Origin: Rhipicephalus microplus
Lineage: Eukaryota > Arthropoda > Arachnida > Ixodida > Ixodidae
DNA: 64,000 nt
Assembly (NCBI RefSeq): GCF_043290135.1
Contig: NC_134701.1
Span: 7,532,001 to 7,596,000, forward strand
Reading direction: 5' to 3'
Both the position numbers and the translations under genes were made by a program. Each line of letters opens with the position of its first letter. Positions within the stretch are counted from its first letter, which is position 1. The notes under the pieces are model-generated. The model saw nothing but the letters and a program-made list of their open reading frames with translations. It searched no databases and was not told the DNA's origin. This document shows positions 1 to 11,900 of the stretch, piece after piece.

Positions 1-2507
1 GGTCTCCGTGGTGCAATTGGCTAGCGCGGTTGGCTGTTAACCGAAAGTTTGGAGGTTCGAGCCCTCCCGGGAGTGGTGTGTTGCTTTTTTTATTTTTTGC
101 TGATAGCTTTGAAAATATGTTTTGATGGTGGTGAGTGTGGAGCAGGACTGTCTCCGTGACGCAATTGGCTAGCTCGATCGGCTGTTAACCGAAAGGTTGG
201 AGGTACGCGCCCACCCGGTGGAGGTGCGGCGCTTTTTTTTCTTTGGACTGATAGCTTTGAAGATATGTCCTGATGGTGGTGAGAGTGGAGCACGACTGTC
301 TCCGTGGAGCAATTGGCTAGCGCGATCGACTGTTAACCGAGAGTTTGGAGGTTCGAACCCACCCGGTGGTGGTGCGGTGATTTTTTTTCTTTGGGCTGAT
401 AGCTCTGAAAAAATGTTCAGACAGTGGTGAGAGTGGAGCACGGCTGTCTTTATGGCGCAAGTGGCTATGCGATCGGCTGTTAACTGAAAAGTTGGAGGTT
501 CCAGCCCTCCCGGGAGTGGTTTGTTGCTTTTTTTGGGCTGATAGCTTAGAAGATATGTTCTGATGGTGGTGAGAGTGGAGCACGACTGTCTCCATGGCGC
601 AATTTGCTAGCGCGATCGGCTGTTAACCGAAAGGTTTGAGGTACGAGCCCACACGGTGGTGGTCCGGCACTTTTTTTTTTATTTGGACTGATAGCTCTGA
701 AGGAATGTTCTGACGGTGGTGAGAGTGGAGCACGACTGTCTCCGTGGCGCAATTGGCTATGCGAAAGGCTGTTAACCGCAAGGTTGGAGGTTCGAGCCCT
801 CCAGGGAGTGGTGTGTTGCTTTTTTTTCTTTGGGCTGATAGCTTTGAAGATATGTTCTGATGCTGGTGAGAGTGGAGCACGACTGTCTCCGTGGCGCAAT
901 CGGCTAGCGCGATCGGCTGTTAACCAAAAGGTTGGAGGTACGAGCCCACGCAGTGGTGGTACGGCGCTTTTTTTCTTTGGGCTGATAGCTTTGAAGATAT
1001 GTCCTGATGGTGGTGAGAATGGAGCACGACAGTCTCCGTGGCGCAATTGGCTATTCGATAGGCTGTTAACTTAAAGGTTGGATGTTCGAGCCCTCCCGGG
1101 AGTAGTGTGTTGCTATTTTTTCTTTGGGCTGATAGCTTCGAAGATATGTTCTGATGGTGGTGAGAGTGGAGCACGACTGTCTCCGTGGCGCAATTGGCTA
1201 GCGCGATCGGCTGTTAACCGAAAGGTTGGAGGCACGAGCCCACCCGGTGGTGGTGCGGCGCTTTTTTTTTCTTTGGGCTGATAGCTTTGAAGATATGTTC
1301 TGATGGTGGTGAGAGTGGAGCACGACTGTCTCCACGGCGCAATTGGCTATTCAATCGGCTGTTCACTGAAAGGTTTGAGGTTCGAGCCCTTCTGGGAGCG
1401 GTGTGTTGCTTTTTTTATTTTGGGCTGATAGCTTTGAAGATATGTAATGATGGTGGTGAGAGTGGAGCACGACTGTCTCAGTGGCGCAATTGGCTAGCGC
1501 GATCGGCTGTTAACCGAAAGGTTGGAGGTACGAGCCCACCCGGTGGTGGTGCGGCGCTTGTTTTTCTTTGGGCTAATAGCTTTGAAGATATGTTCTGATG
1601 GTGGTGAGAGTGGAGCACGACTGTCTCCGTGGCGCAATTGGCTAGCGCGATCAGCTGTTAACCGAAAGGTTAGAGGTACGAGCCCACCCGCTGGTGGTGC
1701 GGCGCTTTTTTTTCTTTGGGCTGATAGCTCTGAAGAAATGTTCTGACGGTGGTGTGAGTGGAGCACGACTGTCTCCGTGGCGCAATTGGCTAGCGCGATC
1801 GGCTGTTATCCGAAAGGTTGGAGGTTCGAGCCCTCCCGGTGGAGGTGCGGCGCTTTTTTTCTTTGGGCTGATAGCTTTGAAGATATGTTCTGATGGTGGT
1901 GAGAGTGGAGCGCGACTGTCTCCGTGGCGCAGTTGGCTAGCGCGATCGGCTGTTAACCGAAAGGTTGGAAGTTGGAGCCCACCCGGCGGTGGTGCGGCGA
2001 TTTTTTTCCTTGTGACTGATAGCTCTGAAGAAATGTTCTGACGGTGGTGAGAGTGGAGCACGACTGTCTCCATGGCGCAATTGACTATGCGATCGGCTGT
2101 CAGCTGAAAGCTTGGAGGTTCGAGTCCCGCGGGAGTTGTGTATTGCTTTTTTTTCTTTGGGCTGATAGCTTTGAAGATGTGTTCTGATGGTGGTAAGAGT
2201 GGAGCACGACTGTCTCCGTGGCGCAATTGGCTAGCGCTATCGGCTGTTAACCGAAAGGTTGGAGGTTCGGGCCCACCTGGTGGTGGTGCGGCGCTTTTTT
2301 TTCTTTGGGCTGATAGCTTTGAAGATATGTTCTGATGGTGGTGAGAGTGGAGCACGACTGTCTCCTTGGCGCAATTGGCTAGCGCGTTTGGCTGTTAACC
2401 GAGAGGTTGGAAGTTGGAGCCCACCCGGTGGTGGTGCGGCGATTTTTTTCCTTTTGGCTGATAGCTCTGAAGAAATGTTCTGACGGTGGTGAGAGTGGAG
2501 CACGACT

Positions 2508-2578
2508 GTCTCCATGGCGCAATTGACTATGCGATCGGCTGTCAACTGAAAGGTTGGAGGTTCGAGTCCCGCGGGAGT
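2508..2578 (+). pseudogene. tRNA-like monomer with Asp-type anticodon (GTC)
   Basis: The anticodon loop reads CTGTCAA, which would decode as GTC (Asp) instead of GTT. The body also differs in the D arm (GACTATGCG) and has a broken T stem (GGAGG against CCCGC), although the B box is intact apart from the final bases. Monomers of this class recur as a discrete subfamily in block A only, always with the 3' part GAGTCCCGCGGGAGT. They look like a decayed branch of the Asn family and not a true tRNA-Asp. Confidence 0.5.
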
Positions 2579-2652
2579 GGTGTATTGCTTTTTTTCTTTG
2601 GGCTGATAGCTTTGAAGATGTGTTCTGATGGTGGTAAGAGTGGAGCACGACT

Positions 2653-2725
2653 GTCTCCGTGGCGCAATTGGCTAGCGCTATCGGCTGGTAACCGAAAGGT
2701 TGGAGGTTCGGGCCCACCTGGTGGT
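2653..2725 (+). pseudogene. tRNA-like monomer with Thr-type anticodon (GGT)
   Basis: The loop reads CTGGTAA, so the nominal anticodon is GGT. The D arm reads GCGC/GCGC with CTATCGG following; the T loop is TTCGGGC, which breaks the A of the B box. Similar monomers lie near 7.85, 14.93 and 20.09 kb in block A. This is best read as a point-mutated Asn relic spread by duplication. Confidence 0.45.
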
Positions 2726-5700
2726 GGTGCGGCGATTTTTTTCCTTTTGGCTGATAGCTCTGAAGAAATGTTCTGACGGTGGTGAGAGTGGAGCACGACT
2801 GTCTCCGTGGCGCAATTGGCTAGCGCGATCGGCTGTTAACCGAAAGGTTGGAGGTACGAGCCCACCTGGTGGTGGTGCGGCGCTTTTTTTTCTTTGGGCT
2901 GATAGCTTTGAAGATATGTTCTGATGGTGGTGAGAGTGGAGCAGGACTGTCTCCGAGGCGCAATCGGCTAACGCGATCGGCTGTTAACCGAAAGGCTGGA
3001 GGTACGAGCCCTCCCGGGAGTGGTGTGTTGCTTTTTATATTTTGGGCCGATAGCTTTGAAGATACGTTCTGATGGTGGTGAGAGTGGAGCACGACTGTCT
3101 CCGTGGCGCAATTGGCTAGCGCGATCGGCTGTTAACCGAAAGGTTGGAGGTACGAGCCCACCTGGTGGTTGTGCGGCGCTTTCTTTTCTTTGGGCTGATA
3201 GCTTTGAAGATATGTTCTGATGGTGGTGAGAGTGGAGCACGACTGTCTTCAAGGCGCAATTGGCTATTGGATCGGCTGTTAACTGAAAGGTTTGAGGTTC
3301 GAGCTCTTCCGGGAGTGGTGTGTTGCTTTTTTTTATTTTGGGCTGATAGCTTTGAAGATATGTAATGATGGTGGTGAGAGTGGAGCACGATTGTCTCCGT
3401 GGCGCAATTGGCTAGCGCGATCGGCTGTTAACCAAAAGGTTGAGGTACGAGCCCACCCGGTGGTGGTGCGGCGCTTTTTTTTCTTTGGGCTGATAGCTTT
3501 GAAGATATGTTCTGATGGTGTTGAGAGTGGACCAGGACTGTCTCCGTGGCGCAATGGGTTAGCGCGATCAGCTGTTAACCGAAAGGTTGGAGGTACGAGC
3601 CCACCCGGTGGTGGTGCGGCGCTTGTTATTCTTTGGGCTGATAGCTTTGAAAATATGTTCTGATGGTGGTGAGTGTGGAGCAGGACTGTCTCCGTGGCGC
3701 AATTGGCTAGCGCGATCGGCCTTAAACCGAAAGGTTGGAGGTACGAGCCTACCCGGTGGAGGTGCGGCGCTTTTTTTTCTTTGGGCTGATAGCTTTGAAG
3801 ATATGTTCTGATGGTGGTGAGAGTGGAGCACGACTGTCTTCGTGGCGCAATCGGCTAACGCGATCGGCTGTTAACCGAAAGGTTGGAGGTGCGAGCCCTC
3901 CCGGGAGTGGTGTGTTGCTTTTTTTATTTTGGGCTGATAGCTTTGAAGATATGTTCTGATGGTGCTGAGAGTGGAGCACGACTGTCTCTGTGGCGCAATT
4001 GGCTAGCGCGATCGGCTGTTAACCGAAAGGTTGGAGGTACGAGCCCACCCGGTGGTGGTGCGGCGCTTTTTTTTCTTTGGGCTGATAGCTTTGAAGATAT
4101 GTTCTGATGGTGGTGAGAGTGGAGCACGACTGTCTCCATGGCGCAATCGGCTATTCAATCGGCTGTTCACTGAAAGGTTTGAGGTTCGAGCCCTTCCGGG
4201 AGCGGTGTGTTGCTTGTTTTATTTTGGGCTGATAGCTTTGAAGATATGTAATGATGGTGGTGAGAGTGGAGCACGACTGTCTCCGTGGCGCAATTGGCTA
4301 GCGCGATCGGCTGTTAACCGAAAGGTTGGAGGTACGAGCCCACCCGGTGGTGGTGCGGCGCTTGTTTTTCTTTGGGCTGATAGCTTTGAAGATATGTTCT
4401 GATGGTGGTGAGAGTGGAGCACGACTGTCTCCGTGGCGCAATTGGCTAGCGCGATCAGCTGTTAACCGAAAGGTTAGAGGTACGAGCCCACCCGCTGGTG
4501 GTGCGGCGCTTTTTTTTCTTTGGGCTGATAGCTCTGAAGAAATGTTCTGACGGTGGTGTTAGTGGAGCACGACTGTCTTCCGTGGCGCAATTAGCAGCGC
4601 GATCGGCTGTTATCCGAAAGGTTGGAGGTTCGAGCCCTCCCGGTGGAGGTGCGGCGCTTTTTTTTCTTTGGGCTGATAGCTTTGAAGATATGTTCTGATG
4701 GTGGTGAGAGTGGAGCGCGACTGTCTCCGTGGCGCAATTGGCTAGCGCGATCGGCTGTTAACCGAGAGGTTGGAAGTTGGAGCCCACCCGGTGGTGGTGC
4801 GGCAATTTTTTTCCTTTTGGCTGATAGCTCTGAAGAAATGTTCTGACGGTGGTGAGAGTGGAGCACGACTGTCTCCATGGCGCAATTGACTATGCGATCG
4901 GCTGTCAACTGAAAGGTTGGAGGTTCGAGTCCCGCGGGAGTGGTGTATTGCTTTTTTTTCTTTGGGCTGATAGCTTTGAAGATGTGTTCTGATGGTGGTA
5001 AGACTGGAGCACGACTGTCTCCGTGGCGCAATTGGCTAGCGCTATCGGCTGTTACCCGAAATGTTGGAGGTTCGGGCCCACCTGGTGGTGGTGCGGCGCT
5101 TTTTTTTCTTTGGGCTGATAGCTTTGAAGATATGTTCTGATGGTGGTGAGAGTGGAGCACGACTGTCTCCGTGGCGCATTTGGCTAGCGCGATCGGCTGT
5201 TAACCGAAAGGTTGCAGGTACGAGCCCTCCCGGGAGTGGTGTGTTGCTTTTTTCATTTCGGCCTGAAAGCTATGAAGATATGTTCTGATGCTGGTGAGAG
5301 TGGAGCCCGACTCTCCGTGGGGCAATCGGCTAGCGCGATCGGCTGTTAACCGAAAGGTTGGAGGTACGAGCCCACGCAGTGGTGGTGCGGCGCTTTTTTT
5401 CTTTGGGCTGATAGCTTTGAAGATATGTTCTGATGGTGGTGAGAGTGGAGCACGACTGTCTCCGTGGCGCAATAGGCTATTCGATCGGCTGTTAACTGAA
5501 AGGTTGGATGTTCGAGCCCTCCCGGGAGTAGTGTGTTGCTTTTTTTTTCTTTGGGCTGATAGCTTCGAAGATATGTTCTGATTGTGGTGAGAATGGAGCA
5601 GGACTATCTCCGTGGCGCAATTGGCTATGCGATCGGCTCTTAACTGAAAGGTTGGAGGTTCGAGCCCTCCCGGGAGTAGTGTGTTGCTTTTTTTCTTTGG

Positions 5701-5898
5701 GCTGATAGCTTTCAAAATATGTTCTGATGGTGGTGAGTGTGGAGCAGGACTGTCTCCGTGAAGCAATTGGCTAGCGCGATCGGCTGTTGACCGAAAGGTT
5801 GGAGGTACGAGCACACCCGGTGGAGGTGCGGCGCTTTTTTTCTTTGGGCTGATAGCTCTGAAGAAATGTTCTGACGGTGGTGTGAGTGGAGAACGACT

Positions 5899-5971
5899 GT
5901 CTCCGCGGCGCAATTGGCTAGCGCGATCGGCTGTTAACCGAAAGGTTGGAGGTTCGAGCCCTCCCGGGAGT
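5899..5971 (+). tRNA. Best-folding tRNA-Asn(GTT)-like monomer examined
   Basis: This copy has an intact B box (GGTTCGAGCC), a fully paired T stem (GGAGG/CCTCC), a fully paired D stem, the Asn anticodon loop CTGTTAA and an anticodon stem with only the 27-43 mismatch. The acceptor (GTCTCCG against CGGGAGT) has three G-C pairs, three wobbles and one C-A mismatch. Base 8 is C rather than T, which slightly weakens the A box. A T7 run lies at 5982-5988. It is the copy I would rank first for Pol III transcription, but the acceptor stem still argues that it is a relic. Confidence 0.45.
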
Positions 5972-8900
5972 GGTGTGTTGCTTTTTTTATTTTGGGCTGA
6001 TAGATTTGAAAATATGTTCTGATGGTGGTGAGTGTGGACCAGGACTGTCTCCGTGGCGCAATTGGCTAGCGCTATCGGCTGTAAACCGAAAGGTTGGAGG
6101 TACGAGCCTACCCGGTGGAGGTGCGGCGCTTTTTTTTCTTTGGGCTGATAGCTTTGAAGATATGTTCTGATGGTGGTGAGAGTGGAGCACGACTGTCTCC
6201 GTGGCGCAATCGGCTAACGCGATCGGCTGTTAACCGAAAGGTTGGAGTTGCGAGCCCTCCCGGGAGTGGTGTGTTGCTTTTTTTATTTTGGGCTGATAGC
6301 TTTGAAGATATGTTCTGATGGGGGTGAGAGTGGAGCACGACTGTCTCCGTGGCGCAATTGGCTAGCGCGATCGGCTGTTAACCGAAAGGTTGGAGGTACG
6401 AGCCCACCCGGTGGTGGTGCGGCGCTTTTTTTTCTTTGGGCTGATAGCTTTGAAGATATGTTCTGATGGTGGTGAGAGTGGAGCACGACTGTCTCCATGG
6501 CGCAATTGGCTATTCAATCGGCTGTTCACTGAAAGGTTTGAGGTTCGAGCCCTTCCGGGAGCGGTGTGTTGCTTTTTTTATTTTGGGCTGATAGCTTTGA
6601 AGATATGTAATGATGGTGGTGAGAGTGGAGCACGACTGTCTCCGTGGCGCAATTGGCTAGCGCGATCGGCTGTTAACCGAAAGGTTGGAGGTACGAGCCC
6701 ACCCGGTGGTGGTGTGGCGCTTGTTTTTCTTTGGGCTGATAGCTTTGAAGATATGTTCTGATGGTGGTGAGAGTGGAGCACGACTGTCTCCGTGGCGCAA
6801 TTGGCTAGCGCGATCAGCTGTTAACCGAAAGGTTAGAGGTACGAGCCCACCCGCTGGTGGTGCGGCGCTTTTTTTCTTTGGGTGATAGCTCTGAAGAAAT
6901 GTTCTGACGGTGGTGGGAGTGGAGCACGACTGTCTCCGTGGCGCAATTGGCTAGCGCGATCGGCTGTTATCCGAAAGGTTGGAGGTTCGAGCCCTCCCGG
7001 TGGAGGTGCGGCGCTTTTTTTCTTTGGGCTGATAGCTTTGAAGATATGTTCTGATGGTGGTGAGAGTGGAGCGCGACTGTCTCCGTGGCGCAATTGGCTA
7101 GCGCGATCGGCTGTTAACCGAAAGGTTGGAAGTTGGAGCCCACCCGGTGGTGGTGCGGCGATTTTTTTCCTTTTGGCTGATAGCTCTGAAGAAATGTTCT
7201 GACGGTGGTGAGAGTGGAGCACGACTGTCTCCATGGCGCAATTGACTCGGCGATCGGCTGTCAACTGAAAGGTTGGAGGTTCGAGTCCCGCGGGAGTTGT
7301 GTATTGCTTTTTTTTCTTTGGGCTGATAGCTTTGAAGATGTGTTCTGATGGTGGTAAGAGTGGAGCACGACTGTCTCCGTGGCGCAATTGGCTAGCGCTA
7401 TCGGCTGTTAACCGAAAGGTTGGAGGTTCGGGCCCACCTGGTGGTGGTGCGGCGCTTTTTTTTCTTTGGGCTGATAGCTTTGAAGATATGTTCTGATGGT
7501 GGTGAGAGTGGAGCACGACTGTCTCCGTGGCGCAATTGGCTAGCGCGATCGGCTGTTAACCGAGAGGTTGGAAGTTGGAGCCCACCCGGTGGTGGTGCGG
7601 CGATTTTTTTCCTTTTGGCTGATAGCTCTGAAGAAATGTTCTGACGGTGGTGAGAGTGGAGCACGACTGTCTCCATGGCGCAATTGACTATGCGATCGGC
7701 TGTCAACTGAAAGGTTGGAGGTTCGAGTCCCGCGGGAGTTGTGTATTGCTTTTTTTTCTTTGGGCTGATAGCTTTGAAGATGTGTTCTGATGGTGGTAAG
7801 AGTGGAGCACGACTGTCTCCGTGGCGCAATTGGCTAGCGCTATCGGCTGGTAACCGAAAGGTTGGAGGTTCGGGCCCACCTGGTGGTGGTGCGGCGCTTT
7901 TTTTCTTTGGGCTGATAGCTTTGAAGATATGTTCTGATGGTGGTGAGAGTGGAGCACGACTGTCTCCGTGGCGCAATTGGCTAGCGCGATCGGCTGTTAA
8001 CCGAAAGGTTGGAGGTACGAGCCCACCCGGTGGTGGTGCGGCGCTTTTTTTTCTTTGGGCTGATAGCTTTGAAGATATGTTCTGATGGTGGTGAGAGTGG
8101 AGCAGGACTGTCTCCGAGGCGCAATCGGCTAACGCGATCGGCTGTTAACCGAAAGGCTGGAGGTACGAGCCCTCCCGGGAGTGGTGTGTTGCTTTTTATA
8201 TTTTGGGCCGATAGCTTTGAAGATACGTTCTGATGGTGGTGAGAGTGGAGCACGACTGTCTCCGTGGCGCAATTGGCTAGCGCGATTGGCTGTTAACCGA
8301 AAGGTTGGAGGTACGAGCCCACCTGGTGGTGGTGCGGCGCTTTCTTTTCTTTGGGCTGATAGATTTGAAGATATGTTCTGATGGTGGTGAGAGTGGAGCA
8401 CGACTGTCTTCAAGGCGCAATTGGCTATTCGATCGGCTGTTAACTGAAAGGTTTGAGGTTCGAGCCCTTCCGGGAGTGGTGTGTTGCTTTTTTTTATTTT
8501 GGGCTGATAGCTTTGAAGATATGTAATGATGGTGGTGAGAGTGGAGCACGGCTGTCTCCGTGGCGCAATTGGCTAGCGCGATCGGCTGGTAACCAAAAGG
8601 TTGGAGGTAGGAGCCCACCCGGTGGTGGTGCGGCGCTTGTTATTCTTTGGGCTGATAGCTTTGAAGATATGTTCTGATGGTGGTGAGAGTGGAGCAGGAC
8701 TGTCTCCGAGGCGCAATCGGCTAACGCGATCGGCTGTCAACCGAAAGGCTGGAGGTACGAGCCCTCCCGGGAGTGGTGTGTTGCTTTTATATTTTGGGCT
8801 GATAGCTTTGAAGATACGTTCTGATGGTAGTGAGAGTGGAGCACGGCTGTCTTCATGGCGCAAGTGGCTAGCGCGATCGGCTGTTAACCGAAAGGTTGGA

Positions 8901-8995
8901 GGTACGAGCCCTTCCGGGAGTGGTGCGGCGCTTTTTTTTCTTTGGGCTGATAGCTTTGAAGAAATGTTCTGATGGGAGTGAGAGTTGAGCACGTC

Positions 8996-11900
8996 GGTCT
9001 CCGTGGTGCAATTGGCTAGCGCGGTCGGCTGTTAACCGAAAGTTTGGAGGTTCGAGCCCTCCCGGGAGTGGTGTGTTGCTTTTTTTATTTTTTGCTGATA
9101 GCTTTGGAAATATGTTTTGATGGTGGTGAGTGTGGAGCAGGACTGTCTCCGTGACGCAATTGGCTAGCTCGATCGGCTGTTAACCGAAAGGTTGGAGGTA
9201 CGAGCCCACCCGGTGGAGGTGCGGCGCTTTTTTTTCTTTGGACTGATAGCTTTGAAGATATGTCCTGATGGTGGTGAGAGTGGAGCACGACTGTCTCCGT
9301 GGAGCAATTGGCTAGCGCGATCGACTGTTAACCGAGAGTTTGGAGGTTCGAACCCACCCGGTGGTGGTGCGGTGATTTTTTTTCTTTGGGCTGATAGCTC
9401 TGAAAAAATGTTCAGACAGTGGTGAGAGTGGAGCACGGCTGTCTTTATGGCGCAAGTGGCTATGCGATCGGCTGTTAACTGAAAAGTTGGAGGTTCCAGC
9501 CCTCCCGGGAGTGGTTTGTTGCTTTTTTTGGGCTGATAGCTTAGAAGATATGTTCTGATGGTGGTGAGAGTGGAGCACGACTGTCTCCATGGCGCAATTT
9601 GCTAGCGCGATCGGCTGTTAACCGAAAGGTTTGAGGTACGAGCCCACACGGTGGTGGTCCGGCACTTTTTTTTTTATTTGGACTGATAGCTCTGAAGGAA
9701 TGTTCTGACGGTGGTGAGAGTGGAGCACGACTGTCTCCGTGGCGCAATTGGCTATGCGAAAGGCTGTTAACCGCAAGGTTGGAGGTTCGAGCCCTCCAGG
9801 GAGTGGTGTGTTGCTTTTTTTTCTTTGGGCTGATAGCTTTGAAGATATGTTCTGATGCTGGTGAGAGTGGAGCACGACTGTCTCCGTGGCGCAATCGGCT
9901 AGCGCGATCGGCTGTTAACCAAAAGGTTGGAGGTACGAGCCCACGCAGTGGTGGTACGGCGCTTTTTTTTCTTTGGGCTGATAGCTTTGAAGATATGTCC
10001 TGATGGTGGTGAGAATGGAGCACGACAGTCTCCGTGGCGCAATTGGCTATTCGATAGGCTGTTAACTTAAAGGTTGGATGTTCGAGCCCTCCCGGGAGTA
10101 GTGTGTTGCTATTTTTTCTTTGGGCTGATAGCTTCGAAGATATGTTCTGATGGTGGTGAGAGTGGAGCACGACTGTCTCCGTGGCGCAATTGGCTAGCGC
10201 GATCGGCTGTTAACCGAAAGGTTGGAGGTACGAGCCCACCCGGTGGTGGTGCGGCGCTTTTTTTTTCTTTGGGCTGATAGCTTTGAAGATATGTTCTGAT
10301 GGTGGTGAGAGTGGAGCACGACTGTCTCCACGGCGCAATTGGCTATTCAATCGGCTGTTCACTGAAAGGTTTGAGGTTCGAGCCCTTCTGGGAGCGGTGT
10401 GTTGCTTTTTTTATTTTGGGCTGATAGCTTTGAAGATATGTAATGATGGTGGTGAGAGTGGAGCACGACTGTCTCAGTGGCGCAATTGGCTAGCGCGATC
10501 GGCTGTTAACCGAAAGGTTGGAGGTACGAGCCCACCCGGTGGTGGTGCGGCGCTTGTTTTTCTTTGGGCTGATAGCTTTGAAGATATGTTCTGATGGTGG
10601 TGAGAGTGGAGCACGACTGTCTCCGTGGCGCAATTGGCTAGCGCGATCAGCTGTTAACCGAAAGGTTAGAGGTACGAGCCCACCCGCTGGTGGTGCGGCG
10701 CTTTTTTTTCTTTGGGCTGATAGCTCTGAAGAAATGTTCTGACGGTGGTGTGAGTGGAGCACGACTGTCTCCGTGGCGCAATTGGCTAGCGCGATCGGCT
10801 GTTATCCGAAAGGTTGGAGGTTCGAGCCCTCCCGGTGGAGGTGCGGCGCTTTTTTTCTTTGGGCTGATAGCTTTGAAGATATGTTCTGATGGTGGTGAGA
10901 GTGGAGCGCGACTGTCTCCGTGGCGCAGTTGGCTAGCGCGATCGGCTGTTAACCGAAAGGTTGGAAGTTGGAGCCCACCCGGCGGTGGTGCGGCGATTTT
11001 TTTCCTTGTGACTGATAGCTCTGAAGAAATGTTCTGACGGTGGTGAGAGTGGAGCACGACTGTCTCCATGGCGCAATTGACTATGCGATCGGCTGTCAGC
11101 TGAAAGCTTGGAGGTTCGAGTCCCGCGGGAGTTGTGTATTGCTTTTTTTTCTTTGGGCTGATAGCTTTGAAGATGTGTTCTGATGGTGGTAAGAGTGGAG
11201 CACGACTGTCTCCGTGGCGCAATTGGCTAGCGCTATCGGCTGTTAACCGAAAGGTTGGAGGTTCGGGCCCACCTGGTGGTGGTGCGGCGCTTTTTTTTCT
11301 TTGGGCTGATAGCTTTGAAGATATGTTCTGATGGTGGTGAGAGTGGAGCACGACTGTCTCCTTGGCGCAATTGGCTAGCGCGTTTGGCTGTTAACCGAGA
11401 GGTTGGAAGTTGGAGCCCACCCGGTGGTGGTGCGGCGATTTTTTTCCTTTTGGCTGATAGCTCTGAAGAAATGTTCTGACGGTGGTGAGAGTGGAGCACG
11501 ACTGTCTCCATGGCGCAATTGGCTAGCGCGATCGGCTGTTAACCGAAAGGTGGGAGGTACGAGCCCACCCGGTGGTGGTGCGGCGCTTTTTTTCTTTGGG
11601 CTGATAGCTCTGAAGAAATGTTCTGACGGTGGTGAGAGTGGAGCACGACTGTCTCCGTGGCGCATTTGGCCAGCGCGATCGGCTGTTAACCGAAAGGTTG
11701 GAGGTACGAGCCCTCCCGGGAGTGGTGTGTTGCTTTTTTTATTTCGGGCTGAAAGCTATGAAGATATGTTCTGATGCTGGTGAGAGTGGAGCACGACTGT
11801 CTCCGTGGCGCAATCGGCTAGTGCGATCGGCTGTTAACCAAAAGGTTGGAGGTACGAGCCCACGCAGTGGTGGTGCGGCGCTTTTTTTTCTTTGGGCTGA

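Larger units (their letters stand above)
1..8995 (+). repeat. Higher-order repeat unit 1 (8995 bp)
   Basis: The sequence from position 1 recurs from 8996 with an offset of 8995-8996 bp and nearly identical monomer order for at least the first 2.4 kb. After about 2.5 kb the order diverges and then partly re-aligns at other offsets. The copies at 8996 and 17547 are both entered through an unusual spacer reading GAGAGTTGAGCACGTCGGTCTCC, which I take as the unit boundary. Higher-order organisation of this type is known from other satellites and is produced by unequal exchange. The extent of each unit is an inference from shared monomer order. Confidence 0.75.
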